A stretch of DNA of 64,000 nt from Tetradesmus obliquus (taxonomy: Eukaryota > Chlorophyta > Chlorophyceae > Sphaeropleales > Scenedesmaceae): contig CP126195.1 in assembly GCA_030272155.1 (NCBI GenBank), positions 5,439,001 to 5,503,000 of the forward strand, in the 5' to 3' direction. Made by a program: the position numbers and the translations under genes. This document shows, in pieces, positions 22,292 through 34,677 of the stretch; position 1 is the first letter of the stretch, and each line of letters starts with the position of its first letter. Below the pieces are notes generated by a model. The model did not search any database, was not told where the DNA came from, and worked only from the letters and a program-made list of their open reading frames with translations.

Positions 22292-22323
<32 letters not shown>

Positions 22324-22867
22324 TTGCCAGGGCGGCAGAGGATTGCAGCTGTGGTGGCAGCAGCTCTCATGACGCTGCCCTTGGTATGCCTGTTGCAGCC
22401 ACAATCTGCGGTCAGACCAGACGCCAACTGAACCAGCGTGCACAGGTTGTTCAGCCGCCTCCCACTTTTTGCAGCTGCTGCAGCACACCGTTGCGGACAG
22501 GGATGACATCGTACTGCTGAAATCACCGCCCTAGCTCAGCCTGGTAACCTTGTTGTCTACTGCACTGCAGGACCCTGGTATCCTGCAGCGGCTGCAGCAC
22601 ACCGTTGCTGACAAGGACGACATCTTCCTGCTCAACTTTGGACGCTGGCACTACACCAACTGCAGGGGGCTGGAGGCCGAAGGCTACCGACAGGCGCTGA
22701 AGGAGGTGGGAGAGCTGTACCAGGTGAGGCTGCGGTTGCTGGGGGACACATCAGTGGCAGCAAGCAGCAGCAGAGGTATCAGCGTGATACTGCCTTTGCA
22801 AGGCGCTGAAGGAGGTGGGCGAGCTGTACCAGGTGAGTCAGGTGTTGACTGTACTGTTGTAGCGGTT

Positions 22868-22902
<35 letters not shown>

Positions 22903-23188
22903 GGTGGTGGCGGTGGCAGAAGTAGCAGCAGCAAAAGCAGCAGGCTATAGCTGCCCCAATGCGCTGAAGGGAGTTGGGGAGCTGTACCAGGTGAGGTTTC
23001 AGCTGGCCAGATTGGAGCAGCAGCAGCTGCGAGTTGGACTGTTGTGGCAGTGATATCTGCAGCAGCAGCAGCAGCAGCGGCAGTGGCAGTGGCAGAAGCA
23101 GCAACGTACAGATTGCGCAAGGCGCTGAGGGAAGTGGGGCAGCTGGACAGGTGAGCCTGCACCTGAATCGGCAGATGGACGCAGCAGT

Positions 23189-23219
<31 letters not shown>

Positions 23220-24625
23220 CTGTCGGGACAGCAAGATCTTCACAGGCCGGCTCAAACCAAAAAGCAGTCCTGCAGGATGGGAGAGGGCAGCAGCTGTACC
23301 ATGTGCTACTGTGTGAAACCATGAGGGTCATGCTGATACTGATGCTTACGTTGATGTTGATGTTGGAGTCGATGGTAATGTGTGCCGCACTATGCTGTGG
23401 TTTCTGTTGCTGCAGAAAACCCGCTCAGAGTTTCCCAACTGGCTGTTCAAGACCTCGACGCATGACCACACAGCTTGCAGGGAGGGCAAGCGTCATGAGG
23501 TCACTGACCAGTGCATTCCAGCAGTAGAAGGTGGGCCATTAATGGTGTGATTTGAATGCTATGAGGGAGTATGCAAAATCTTGTTTCTCTGAGTCGTGTA
23601 CAATGGGAACGTGCGATGCCTCCACAGCAAGTGCTGTGCAGACACTGGCCAGTGCAGTGTGATGGGAATGATTACGCTGTGCTGCAATTGCACCGCAGTT
23701 GTTTGCGGTTGATCAGCAATGCTGGGCTAGCGCAGCATGTCTCTTCCATTTCAATAACGTTTGAGGTACCCCAGCTCCATGGCTGCATCATTAGCGCCAT
23801 CCACTGCCTTCATTTGCACCTCTGCACCCGCGCAGGCGGCTACCCTGCCTCGCTCGGTCAGCGCATCAACAGCATCGCAGAGTCCATCCTCGGGAGCTAC
23901 AGCGTACCCATCCTCGACACCTACCAGCCCACAATTGCCATGCATGAGGGCCACATCTTGTACCCGCCTCCTCGCAGTACTGTGCGAGACTGCCTGCACT
24001 ACTGCTCCCCTGGGATTCCTGAGTTTGAGATATTCATGATGGCTAGGGCCTTTGTTAAAAACGGCATCAAGCCCCTGGGCAAGAGGGACAGCACCAGCAG
24101 CTTGCAGTGCCTGCCTGTCACGGAGTTCCGGCCACCTGCAGGTGCGTTCCTTGGGTGCATGTTTGTCCAGGGAATCACGAGTGTTTTTCATGCAACGAGG
24201 CAGCCAGCAAACCTGGCACATATGTGTGTGCTCACAATCAGCGTGTCTGCCGCATGTGGCGATGCAGCAGCAGTTACATGAATAGCATGTTTGCTGGCTA
24301 CAGCGCTGCGCACGCAAGCTATGCCTTCAACTGTACAGCCAGGGCGCTGCCATGCCTCGAGCTCAGCATACACTAAGCAGCCTTGCTTCCCTTTGCCGCT
24401 CTACTGTTAGCTGTTTTATCACCATGTCTGCAACACATGCTGCTGCAAACCGTACTGCTACTGTCTCTGCTGCCGCTGCTGCTTCCAGGTTGGTCCTACT
24501 ACCTTGACATGATCAGCCGCAACCAGTCAGCAGCCAGCCCCGCAATGGCAGGCGCACATGCGGCCATTGATGTTCAACAGCAGCAGCAGCTGCTGGAGCC
24601 GGAGCTGCAAGAGCAGGTGCTGTAG
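20984..24625 (+). CDS. TBL/PMR5-like (PC-esterase) polysaccharide O-acetyltransferase
   Basis: Seven exons: 20984-21177, 21537-21719, 21952-22213, 22571-22723, 23416-23530, 23836-24141, 24489-24625, giving 449 residues. A signal anchor (about residues 12-22) is followed by Cys-containing segments, then WVMGDSLMRN with the GDS box (G126, D127, S128; split by intron 2), FGRWHYTNC, a Cys/His-rich exon 5, and near the C-terminus DCLHYCSPGIPE with the D-x-x-H pair (D354, H357). GDS plus DxxH with a following CxPG is the signature of the TBL/PMR5/Cas1p-type family, which O-acetylates wall or secreted polysaccharides in the Golgi. The C-terminal Gln-rich tail is low complexity. The gene lies 440 bases after sulfatase B in the same direction. 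The acceptor glycan cannot be told from the sequence. Confidence 0.85.
21899..21943 (+). repeat. (CTG)n run before exon 3 of the TBL-like gene
   Basis: About 14 CTG units followed by TTCCGTAG precede the exon 3 acceptor (21951). The run lies in intron 2, which splits the GDS motif. Confidence 0.9.
22475..22525 (+). repeat. Exon-4 acceptor decoy in the TBL-like gene
   Basis: GCAGCTGCTGCAGCACACCG and the following 30 bases copy the exon 4 start region (true exon 22571) and diverge afterwards with an in-frame stop. Confidence 0.8.
22798..23302 (+). repeat. Donor-side decoy array after exon 4 of the TBL-like gene
   Basis: The last 35 bases of exon 4 (encoding ALKEVGELYQ) recur with a GTGAGN donor, ending at 22832, 22990 and 23150, after the true end at 22723. 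A fourth, degraded copy ends near 23302. CAG-sense trinucleotide runs separate the copies. Spacings are about 109, 158 and 160 bases. Confidence 0.9.
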
Positions 24626-25748
24626 CGGTACAGATGAGCTGCCTGCGAGGCTGTTGCCGGCGCTGCAGCTTCTGCTGGGCAGTCTTATAAGAGGGCGGCG
24701 ATTGGATTGTTGTTTTTGACAGTCTGCCCACGTATATCATCAACCAACGCAGCATGCTGTCGCTGTGCAGGTTGCAGGTCGCATCAGCTTGACTGTGTAA
24801 AATGAGATGTATGCGGCTCATATATGTGTCTTGTTGATGTGGCTGTGCACGGTGCTCCTCCGATGTATAGTCTGAACAGTGATGATAGGGCGACTGCGCT
24901 ACATGTGCTGTGTCCTGTCACAGACTCAGTGAGTCTCAGGCTGAGACAGAGTGCGACAGGATCATCCAATGATTGGCAGCAGGTACAGCAAGTCGCATGC
25001 ATGTTGACTGAGCCACCAGCAAAACATTAACCACGCCGCCAGGCAGTGAACAGGCATAGCCAAGAAGAGTTGCATATATGCTGGCATTGCCAGCACTGGG
25101 ATGTGGTGTATATTCTCTTCCATACGGACCATGCCCCAGGAAAATATTTGCCGGTGCGTGCCAACCTCATACAAGTGCTGGGAATGGCCGCCAATGGGCG
25201 TCTATCTAGAACAGCAGCTTGCTTGCCAAGCAGCGGCTGGCGTCTTATGGCATGATAGCTTCAAGGCAGCATCTTTATACACCAGTGCATGTTGAGCGCA
25301 TCACACACAGTCACTGCTGGCACAGCCCATCAAGGCCAACCCATGATGCGACAAACATCATCACATCTTACTGCCAACGCTGCAAGACACACAACGGAAT
25401 GCAAGATGTTAGGAACACACCACTTTGGCACACAGCAGCTGCTGTGACGCGCTTCAGACTTGAACCTTTCAAAGAATGACGTATCTCAGCCGTTCATCAC
25501 AACATCCAATGTTCTTGCAATCTTAATTGAGCTACCTACGAAGGTGCACCATCCCGACATCTGCGATCCATCATCTAAGAGGACAAAGAAAAGACTTTCC
25601 TGCGCATTGGTTCCTGGCAGCACAGTCATGCAGCCGCAGCCTTTGCAACCATCCAACAGAACAGGAGGGCTCAGCGGCTGCACTGCTGTACCCTCATCTA
25701 AACACCCTGCAGCACACTGCTGCACACCTTGAAGCGCTGCACGGATAG
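24626..25748. other. Convergent intergenic stretch
   Basis: The TBL-like gene (+) and the sulfotransferase gene (-) end towards each other here. TGTAA at 24796-24800 may be the polyadenylation word of the TBL-like gene. No coding region is recognisable. Confidence 0.5.
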
Positions 25749-26358
25749 CTATGAGCTGCTGCCATCCCTGCTTGGCATCAGCAGCGAGCGCTTCAAATAC
25801 ACCGCGCTCTCCTGCACCTCACCATCACCCTCTCCTGTTTTGCTGTCATCTGCTGCTGCAGCTGCTGCCTGCACTGGCCCCGCCAACATAAAGCGCCGCG
25901 CCACATGCTGCACGCAGCGGAATCCGTTGCCTGAATCGTACGCAATGTCGGCGATTCCCGTATACGTGTACGGCTCCTCGAATCCGCGCGCGTTGTACCA
26001 GTCGACGTACTCGGAGCACTCTGCTACGACCTCGTCAAGGAGCTGCTCGAAAGTTGCCAGTGCGGACTGCACGGTTTCGTTGCCGCAGCGTGTGGCGAGC
26101 TGCGTCTTTTTGCGGTCCAGCTGGGTATTAGCAAGCTCCCAGAGGCGCATGTCCAGGTCATTCTGGTCCATAATGTAATCGTTGAGCTCCTGCAGGATTC
26201 ACAGATTGATGAGCAGCAGCAAAACACGCGTTGATGCAGGCTGATTAGGGCAGTGAACAGGTGGTGTCGTGCTGTGTTGGCTGCACTGCTGCAGCACTGG
26301 ACGGCACCTGCGTTCAACGGGGCTGCACAACCCACGACGCGTGACGAGCAGCATTTGA

Positions 26359-26408
<50 letters not shown>

Positions 26409-27683
26409 GCCGCCCGCCGCACTCACCTTGGGCATGTCACTGGCAGTCTTGTACTTGCCCACGCGCTTTTTGAGTGGCAGGTACACAATGTCCTCAAAGG
26501 TAAGCCCGTACTGCAGCATGAACACCACCAAGCCTGCGGCAGTACAGCAGAAAAAACAATAAAGCAGGAAAACAGCAATTTGGCATCAGTACTGGTACAC
26601 AATGTCCTCAAAGGTGAGCCCGTACTGCAGCATGAACACCACCAAGCCTGCGGCAGTACAGCATGGCAGTACAGCAGAGCAGTGCACAGCAGTACATCAG
26701 CAAGCAAGCCACCAAGTCTGCAGCACAGCAACATTATCAGAGCAGACATCAGATGCACAAGAGGGGCAACTATATATGTGTAGGTGCAGGGCCTTCAGGG
26801 CCTTTCGGGTACTGCAGCTGCAGTGTAAATCAAGGAGCTGCAGCAGCTGCTGGCTATTTCAACTTCACTCCACCGAGCTGTTGCTGTTTGCTGTCGCTCT
26901 CTGCTGCTGTGTTATCCTGCCTGCTAGCACGCAGCTGGCTGCCCAAGTGTTACATCCTGTCTCAAATGTTCCCAGCTGCCATCCAGCACATCTTCCGGCC
27001 CTCTCACCTTCGTTCATGCGCTCCGCAATGAAAATGAAGTCGTACTGCGCTGCAGCATCATCCACAGTCCACGTGTTGCCCTTGATATACTCATACACAT
27101 AGTTCTGTGCCAGCTTGCTGCGCGCAAACTCCCAGCGAGCCTCCAATGTATCGCCTTGCAGCACTTGCTCTAGGAACCGCGGGTCTGTATCACAGAAGTT
27201 GGGTCCAGTTTCCTGCTCCTGCCTGTGCGGCAGCAAGTGGCTCCAGCCCAGCTGCTTTGCTGTACCCACACAAGCATCTTGAATGAAGTGGGAATGCACG
27301 CGCGACAGCGGGTGCCGCACTGTGGTAAACAGCATCGTGGGCTTGAACACGTCTGCCACATCTTTCTTGTACATCATGTGGTTGGTGATCGCCAGGAAGT
27401 CGGCGTCTGTTACTTTTGCCACGTCATCAAAAACCGCCTTGAGCTGGTCCGCCTTGGGTTTAGCGACGCCAACCGCCAGGCGTGACAGGTCGGTTTTGAG
27501 CCACGTGATGCCGTAGCGGTTGCAGATCGAGTGGAAGACACTGGTCAGCGTGGAAGATCCGGTCTTCACGGTCTTGACGAACCAGAAGTTCGCTGGGAAG
27601 GGTGTCACCGGCAGTGACGATGGTGTCACCGGGCCGATATGTACGGGTGACGGACACCACGGTTGCCTGCCTGCGGGCGGCAG

Positions 27684-27717
<34 letters not shown>

Positions 27718-27926
27718 GGTGCGCCGCTGGCTGACACTGCTGCTGCTGCTGCTGCTCCCGCTGCGCTGAGCACTTGGTATTTATTTGAGTCTGTGGGTGC
27801 GCGCAGGGCCATGAATTCCATGACACCACACACAAACAGCACTGCTCCGAGCACGCTGAGCACCCGCACCAGCGCACTGCTGCTGCTGGCATGGCCGTGT
27901 GCGTGGCCATGCAGGTGGCTGTACAT
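25749..27926 (-). CDS. Galactose-3-O-sulfotransferase-like PAPS sulfotransferase
   Basis: Three exons on the minus strand, 27926-27008, 26533-26427 and 26189-25749, giving 488 residues. The start is the ATG at 27926 (MYSHLHGHAHGHA), giving a short His-rich cytosolic tail, one membrane segment (about 18-41) and an Ala-rich stem. The luminal domain shows FWFVKTVKTGSSTL (K121-S125), matching the 5'-phosphosulfate loop of Gal-3-O-sulfotransferases (KTGSST), and FTTVRHPLSRVHSHF (R204 onward), matching the 3'-phosphate loop. The family transfers sulfate from PAPS to galactose or related residues of glycans in the Golgi. A C-terminal Ser/Gly-rich tail ends the protein. Its position between sulfatases and glycosyltransferases suggests a shared glycan substrate, which is inference. 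Confidence 0.82.
26361..26406 (-). repeat. Trinucleotide run in sulfotransferase intron 2
   Basis: About 15 CTG units on the plus strand (CAG-sense for the gene) lie just after the exon 2 donor, inside intron 2. Confidence 0.9.
26595..26647 (-). repeat. Exon-2 acceptor decoy in the sulfotransferase gene
   Basis: About 50 bases of the start of exon 2 (true start 26533 on the minus strand) plus the preceding GCCGCAG acceptor are repeated with start at 26647, 114 bases upstream in gene direction. Identity is very high, so the copy is recent or conserved. Confidence 0.9.
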
Positions 27927-29129
27927 TGCGGCCCAAGGTTACACTGAGGTAACTAGCTTCCTGCGGTTTGCAATAGCAGACAACAGGTTTGGTGAGGATC
28001 CTGCTGCCCCAGCAGCCCTGGCAGCAGCATCAGCAGCAGCTCTGGCAGCATAAAGCACCTACGCTGCGATGCTGCTAGACAGCCAGAAGCACCACTGCAA
28101 GAGTCGACTGTTAACATGCGTAGGAGTAAAAACATGCTATCTATGAAAATAGCTTCGCCGCTCCTGACCTGCGCCGGGCGCGCCAAAGCAAGGTCCCGCC
28201 CCCTTCACTGTACTTCAGACGCAGCGATGCTGGCAACCAAACCAAACTGATGCATCAACTTCGAGTATATTTATAATTCAAGTTACTTGCGTTGCATCTT
28301 GTTTACGAGCGGTAGATACAGTACAACCCGGCGGCAGAACAAGCGCCAGCTCGCTTCAGCTTACAATTCTTAAGATGGTCAGGTAAATTTTGCAAGACAT
28401 TGTGTCGCGATGAGGCCCTCGGCCTTCCTGAAACCTCGAGCTGTTCTGATCACCCGCCCCGTGTGACAGTCCTCTCGCGCACGAACGCAAGAACGAAACG
28501 AAACACACACCAAGTGCTGAGCTGACGAACCAGAAGCAATAACCGTCATGTTTTGGTTTGACACGGCTGATGCTGCAGACACGGTGCTCTCGCATCTGCG
28601 CAGCAGATTGCTGCAACTAGTGCTGTTCTCAGCCAGCAGTACTGGTACGAACCAGATGCACTGGTGACATGTACCTGCGACTCGATCAAAGCAAGCTGCA
28701 AGTTTCCTGTAGCATTCGTTCACGATTTGATCAACCAGGGTCCTGCTGCAATAAGCCTGAACATTTGACTGGCTGAAGTTTAAAGAAGGCTTCTGTCGGA
28801 CAAAGAGGGGCCCCGCTGCTGCCAAAACTGCTCCAATACTACCAACAGGTACCCTTTGCTGTATTTGTGAGCATCCGGCAAACATGCATTGAGCTGGATA
28901 CTGAGCCAGCACAGCGCGGATCATCGGCATCGTGTTACAAAAATCATAGCATGGGTGGTGGATGCACCCGATGCACCTTCAACAGTACCGCAAACTGCTG
29001 CTGCTGCTGCAGCGGCTTCTGCCAGAGAGGCAAGAAAGGTGAGAGCACCCCTCCAAGTCATGACCTGGCGCTAGCTCTGCTGCACTGTACAGTGACAACC
29101 ATGAAACCGCAGACTCCCTGGGGCCCAGA
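27927..29129. other. Intergenic stretch between sulfotransferase and glycosyltransferase 2
   Basis: Holds the sulfotransferase 5' region and the 3' region of glycosyltransferase 2. A TGTAA word on the minus strand at 28935-28939 lies about 190 bases after the glycosyltransferase stop and may be its polyadenylation word. A 183-codon minus-strand frame at 28379-28930 has no recognisable domain and is not annotated. Confidence 0.45.
28268..28275 (-). promoter_or_regulatory. TATA-like box upstream of the sulfotransferase
   Basis: On the minus strand the sequence reads TATAAATA, about 340 bases before the ATG at 27926, in an AT-rich patch. Role inferred from sequence and position. Confidence 0.4.
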
Positions 29130-30073
29130 TCATATCCTGCTCCAATGACTGGCTGACTTTTTGGGTGAAGTGGGCCTCCTGGGGCACACACGCGCAGCAT
29201 CCTGCAGCAACAGCAATAGCCAGAGCACATACCCACATTGGACAAATGTCGTTGTTGCTATGACTTGATGGGTAATAGTATGCTGACACAATGCAGCAGG
29301 CATTGCTACATTTGTTGCTGATTTCAGCAGACACAACACATGTGATTCACACTGCAGCTGCAGCTGACGTGCAGGGTGGTCTGTAGCATCATTGAGTGGT
29401 GGAAGCAGCAGCAATCAACGAAGCTGCTTGTCAATGCATGGAATGTACGGGTGTTGAAGCAGCTGGTGTTGGGTTCATGCCATGTCACATGCAAGCCTCT
29501 TTCTCAGTACGATTCATCATATTCACTGTTATGCTGTCAGCATTGAGCTCACTCCAGCACTGCCAAGTGCCCCGCTGCATGCAGTCTATTTGTCAAACTG
29601 GCTTTCCTGATCAGGGAGTTGATAAACGAACCAGCCACTGCTGCCAGGCTTTACTCACCCAAGCGCCCGGGGCGAGCTCAAAGATGTTGCCCCAGCGGCC
29701 AGACAGCCACCCGCCCACCCTGCCAAAGCCACTGGACTGTGTAATGATGTGGTAGTCTGTCAGGCTGAAGGTCAGCATCTCGCCTGTGCAGCAGCAGCAG
29801 CGGCAGCAGCAGCAGCAGCAGCGGCAGCAGCAGCAGCAGCAGCGGCAGCAGCAGCAGCAAACAGCAAGCAACAGGCAGGCGTGGAAAATTGTGATGTGGT
29901 AGTCTGTCAGGCTGAACGACAGCATCTCGCCTGCGCAGCAACAGCGGGCAAGCAGGCAGGGAAGGCAGTCAGCATGTGGAGGAGCTGCGTCAGCTCAATG
30001 TCAGGCACATGTGCTGCAGGGAGACTGCAGCCAGTGGCATCTGGTTGTATGACAGACAGCAGCTCCATATCTG

Positions 30074-30116
<43 letters not shown>

Positions 30117-31675
30117 ATGGATGGATGGATGGCTTGTTGGTTGTATAGCTGGCACCAGTGCTGGTTTCTGCACAGCTGCAGTTACTGACGCATGCGTTAC
30201 TTACAGTCCATTTCAGCCCGAAACACATGCACTCATGCACCTGCGCAGCTGCCGCCATTCTGCCTCTCACCTACTGCGTGCTGCACCGCCGCCTGCAGCT
30301 TTGAGTCCTTGCACAAGCTGGGGTCATCATTCAGATGACACGCCACATGCATCAGCTGCAACTCATAATCTGTCAGCACCTTGTCTCCATACAAGTCCTT
30401 CGCAGCTCTTCTGAACGTTCCAGAGTCCGAAATTATATACCAAATCACGGGCTGGCCCTGTGCCGCAAACGCCTCTTCGAGCGCCGACGCGCATTCGAAA
30501 TAAGGCGTTGCCATCGCCAGCAGAGCTGCAGGAGACATGTCGGCCTTGTGTAGGAATGCCAGCTGATCCCCAAACCGCACTTGGATGCCGATTTTCAGCG
30601 GCTCCGGCTGCTGCAGCGGCCGCCAAAACTTCTCCATGTACTTTGCTTGTACTGCTGCATTGGGCGAGCACAGCGACCAGAAGCCACACATGAACACAGT
30701 CTCGGGGCGCAGCCCGTACTCCCGCCAAAACTGTTCCTTGTGGTGCGGGTTGCGGCTCAGTGCGTAGCTTGCGCCGCGGTTTGTGGTGGACAAAACCACG
30801 GGCACGCTGGCATTACCCACCGGAAAGTCTGCCATATCTGCTGTCTCCAGCAGATCCAGATCCCTGTCTAATGGATTCACCATGTTATGTAGGGCGTAGT
30901 GCTCGTATGGATCTGGGTAGATTGCTGCTGCGTTTGGCGCCATTTCTGTCCTGCTGGTCGCTTGCTGTGGGAGCGAGGCCAGCAGGGTGTATGGCAGCTG
31001 CTGAGGGTGCGTCCAGTTGAAGAAAGGGAAGTCGCATGCTGCTGCAAGACCAGGAGGGTGGTCAGGTGGGGTGAATGCAGTAAAGGCTCGTTGACCTAGC
31101 AGTGCCAGGTAGAACTGCGTGACGAGGCCTATAATGTGGTCTGCTGTGCCTGACAGGTGAGGGATGGACACAAGGTAGCGCTGTTGCTGCCAGCTGTGCT
31201 CCGGGATAGCAGCAGCGCTGCTGGCATTGCTGCTGCTGCTGCTGCTGGCCTCAGCAGCAGCTGTGGCACTGCGCACTGCAGCATGTAAGCGTGCGTAGCT
31301 CTGCACCCACTGCCGTGGAACGCCGGGGCCAAGACCGCAGTGCTCCACTTGCGGAAACGCCTCTGCAATGTTGTGTGCGAAACCATTCAGCAGCAAAGGG
31401 CCGGTTTGGCCCTCTGCTGCTGTTGCTGCTGCTGCTGCTCCTGCTGCTGCTGCTGGGGCTCCGCCACCCAGGTGCTGCTGCTGCTTCTGCTGCTGCAGTG
31501 CTGGTATTGACACAGATGCACAGGGGCTAGGGAGTGCACCGTGTTTGAGAAGTAGCACCAGGCCGGTGATTGTCAATATCAGTCCCCATTTGAATACGGA
31601 GCTTATCGTGCTGGAGAAGTTGTCGCTGTCCTTGCCGGGCTCTGTGAAAGAGCGGTTTCGCTGCATCGCTGCCAT
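29130..31675 (-). CDS. Fucosyltransferase-like type II membrane glycosyltransferase (copy 2)
   Basis: Three minus-strand exons, 31675-30271, 29783-29659 and 29201-29130, give 533 residues. The first ATG gives MAAMQRNRS; the second ATG (31666) matches the start of copy 1. A membrane segment (WGLILTITGLVLLL) is followed by an Ala/Gln-rich stem and a domain nearly collinear with copy 1: VSIPHLSGTADHIIG, FFNWTHPQQLP, FMCGFWSLCSPNAAVQ, IGIQVRFGDQLA, WYIISDSGTFRRAA, SLTDYHIITQSSGFGR, and the same type of basic tail (CPRRPTSPKKSASHWSRI). Exon borders coincide with copy 1. The two copies are in opposite orientation and bracket the sulfatases, TBL-like and sulfotransferase genes. Sugar specificity is unknown; the fucosyltransferase label rests on short motifs. 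Confidence 0.68.
29890..29930 (-). repeat. Exon-2 acceptor decoy in glycosyltransferase 2
   Basis: On the minus strand a copy of the exon 2 beginning (GCGAGATGCTG and about 30 further bases) starts at 29930, 147 bases before the true start at 29783, and is separated from it by CTG/CCG-sense runs. Copy 1 of the gene has a decoy of the same exon. Confidence 0.85.
30077..30130 (+). repeat. (GGCT)n/(GGAT)n tetranucleotide repeat
   Basis: About nine GGCT units followed by four GGAT units lie in intron 1 of glycosyltransferase 2. Intron 1 of copy 1 has a related CTGC/CTTC tetranucleotide tract near 2570-2610. Confidence 0.9.
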
Positions 31676-32090
31676 GTAGCCCCACACTCGAAAAGTGTTG
31701 CAGTAATTTGATAAACTACTAGTATATTCATTTATCAGCAAGTGTTTTGGTTGAGGGGTTGCCCTTCCTCATGCTGATAGGAAAGCAGGCCTCAGCGGCG
31801 GGTTCGATGTTGGGCTTCAGCATGCTTGTATTACAAAGCTATTCTAAAACAAATTCTAGACATATATTTTCAAGAGTATGAGGCTTACACTCCGTCGTCG
31901 ATGAGGGTGCGCATGTGTGGGCGGTACAGCAGTCGCGCGAATCACGCGCCATCACGGGAGCCGGTTCTTGCAGTGCTGGGTAGCCATACGTTATTCAAAA
32001 ACCATTGTGGTAACTGATCCGAGGAATTAGCATGTGCTTAGAGGCTGGCATGATCGCTTCAAACACAGTATCTTGTGTGCATGGTGTTGG

Positions 32091-32120
32091 CACTATGCCG
32101 AGAGGGGCTTGTTTGATCCA
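32091..32120 (+). repeat. Left arm of a 30-bp inverted repeat
   Basis: CACTATGCCGAGAGGGGCTT and the next ten bases are matched in reverse complement by 34678-34707 with one mismatch in 30. No transposase is visible between the arms and no flanking target duplication is evident. Confidence 0.85.
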
Positions 32121-34677
32121 TGCGTTTTGGTGGTTAGACAAGGAGGACATCAAGGGTCCGACTTAGGTAACAGGCTTCGTAGGCCCTGGTACCCTAAGTA
32201 GGCCTCGCGAGGCCTTGGTAGGTCTCGGGCGACCAAGCCTTGACCGTGTGCTGACAAGGCTTGTTACGATCAACCCTTGTTCATCAGCCCTGGCGTATGT
32301 TCTCATCAACGCTTGGTTAACAACCCTTGTCAACGAAGCCATCATCAACAGCGATCAAGGCTGCGTAGGCACACGTGCCGCTAGGGCTTCGCAGTAGCAG
32401 GCCCAAGATCAGTGGTCTTTCCTGGTCATCTGTTACACTGCAAACAAGCAACACTTACAGCTTTGTACGCAACAACAACCCAGTAAATGATTGCAAGGCT
32501 CAAAATAAGAGCTCTCCAGAGGATAGAACTGCATGCAACAGCCCCTACTGCTGCACGCAAGTGCCCAGTTGCCAGTGTACACATGTCACACATGTCAAGG
32601 TGTGGATCCACAACCGACAGCTGCTGACCCACCACCTGAAAACATGTCGCACAACTTGCAAGGAACAAACAGGGAACCTCGCCCGTGGCAACACATCCAG
32701 AGCAGCAAAGCAACGCGCCAACAGCATGGCCTTCACAACTGCATGGAAGGGGCGCGTCGCTGCTGCACACACTGCTGCAGTTGACACAGCAGCATACACG
32801 TACAACAACAAACTGCTATGATTGCTGTCTATCCTTGTTTCCTCTCAAGATGCTCAATGTTGGTGCTGAAACATGCTCCTACTTGTCCTCAGTGTGTTTA
32901 CCAACTTCAGCAGCTGGGCATGTGCAAATGGGCATGTGCACTGTTGTTGCGGCTTTGCCTGGGAGTACCCTGCACAGTACAGCAGAATAAACCAGCAGCA
33001 GAATACTCTCAAGAGGGGTGGGCAGCAGACTGTGGACCTGCTCAGGCGAGCCTGGCCCCTATCACAATGCACACCAGCATGTCACTGGCATCTGTCACGC
33101 ACTAAGCACATACTTCTGACAACTTCTGCACATAGTTGCCGGAATTATATGTAGCGGTCAATCCGTCAACCACTAAACGCACAACACAACCGCAACTGCG
33201 TGGTGCAGCAGCGACTTGAAGGCAAAGTGCTGGCAACAGCAGGCGACCGCTCAGCTCACCTCAGTGCACTAGCAGCATCATATTGCGTAACATTTGCTGT
33301 GCCACATTGAAGCCATGCCAGCCAATGATCACCCCATGACGTACGGCTTGTCTTTGTGCGTGATGGCTGACCATCATCATGTTACCCATCAACGTGATGG
33401 CTGACCCTGGTGAAAGCAGCAGCATTAAGACTTCTCACTCATTCATAAGCATGCAGGCAACATCGCTGAAAAAGGTTGGCGCGCACGGGTACCGCAATGC
33501 ATGCATGTGAAGCAGTTGCAAGCGTAAAGCATGCGGCTAGGCTGTTCTGCAGGATGTACCAGTCAACATAGCACAGCCATAGCGCTACCTGTTACCAACG
33601 AAAGCTGGCATCCTGCAGGAAGCAGGTTTTGCACTTACCTGTGTGATCACAGTATGAAAAGCACACTGGTGATTTTAGCTGCTGCTTGCTTGCAAGCGCA
33701 CAGCATTGGAACCAAACAGCACCTGGTGGGACACCTGCAAGCACCCAGCTCGTCAGTCAGCGCAGCGTGTTGGTGTGCACGCAGATCTTGCCTTTGCTGA
33801 TCTGCAATAGGGTCTGCTCGTCATGCCAGCCACTTTCCACTGCACTGCTGTGGGCTGGCGAGCGCTCAATGCCGCTGGCAGCAGCAGCTGGTGCTGTCTC
33901 TCTAGATGCAGTTCAGCAGGTTACGAGGCTCACCAGGGCTCACCAGGTTAACTTGTCGCTTCTTGAAGTTCATTTGAGTTGAAGTCGCGGATGCAGGTGC
34001 ATGGAACAGTGGCGACAGCCAGCAGAATGCACCATGAAGCCACGTAGTTCTGCACAACCCCTGCTGTTTGATCTGCGTCCGTTCGCAAGATCTGTTCATG
34101 TGATGCTCGTTTATGAAGTTTTTTAAGCTTCATCATCGACTGTCGAGAGCTGCGTTTTGGTGCGCAGTCGCTGGCAGTCTCTGAAGCAGCAGCGTGCACC
34201 AGCTTCAGCTGCGATGAGCGATCAAGTGCTGTCATGTCGAAACCTCGCTGGATGTTCACGAATGTCTTTGTTTCTTTCTATCCGGTTGTTGAGCTTGAAC
34301 GGGCGGCGTGCTGCCAATGAAAGACACTTTTTGGTATCGTAACACATGACAGAGCTTCATTTGGGCATTGCATGCCGTATTGCGTGTCTTATCGATATCT
34401 AATATAGCATTTTATCAACATATGAGGCTGCTGCTGCGGCCGAACGCCTCAGTCAGAGCCGCACTAAGCAGCAACTAATCATGACCAACGTTTGCTTACG
34501 CAGTCTTGGTCGGTTTCACCAGGCGAGCAAGCCCTGGCACCACTCCCTTGGTCACTAGTTAGTACCCCCTAGTAGCCCTTAGTTGGCGGGAGGGGCCTTG
34601 GTAGGCACCCTAGCAGCTGGTTGGTAGACAAGGAGGACTTGGTTCACTAACGCTGCCAAGCTTAAGGTGCGATCCAC

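Noticed and set aside
27520-28053. Plus-strand frame opposite sulfotransferase exon 1
   Set aside because: Antisense to a well supported sulfotransferase exon; low complexity.
28379-28930. Minus-strand frame of 183 codons in the spacer before glycosyltransferase 2
   Set aside because: It starts with ATG but shows no domain, membrane segment or splice context; kept out for lack of support.
32119-34677. Autonomous DNA transposon
   Set aside because: No transposase frame or target-site duplication is visible between or beside the inverted repeats.
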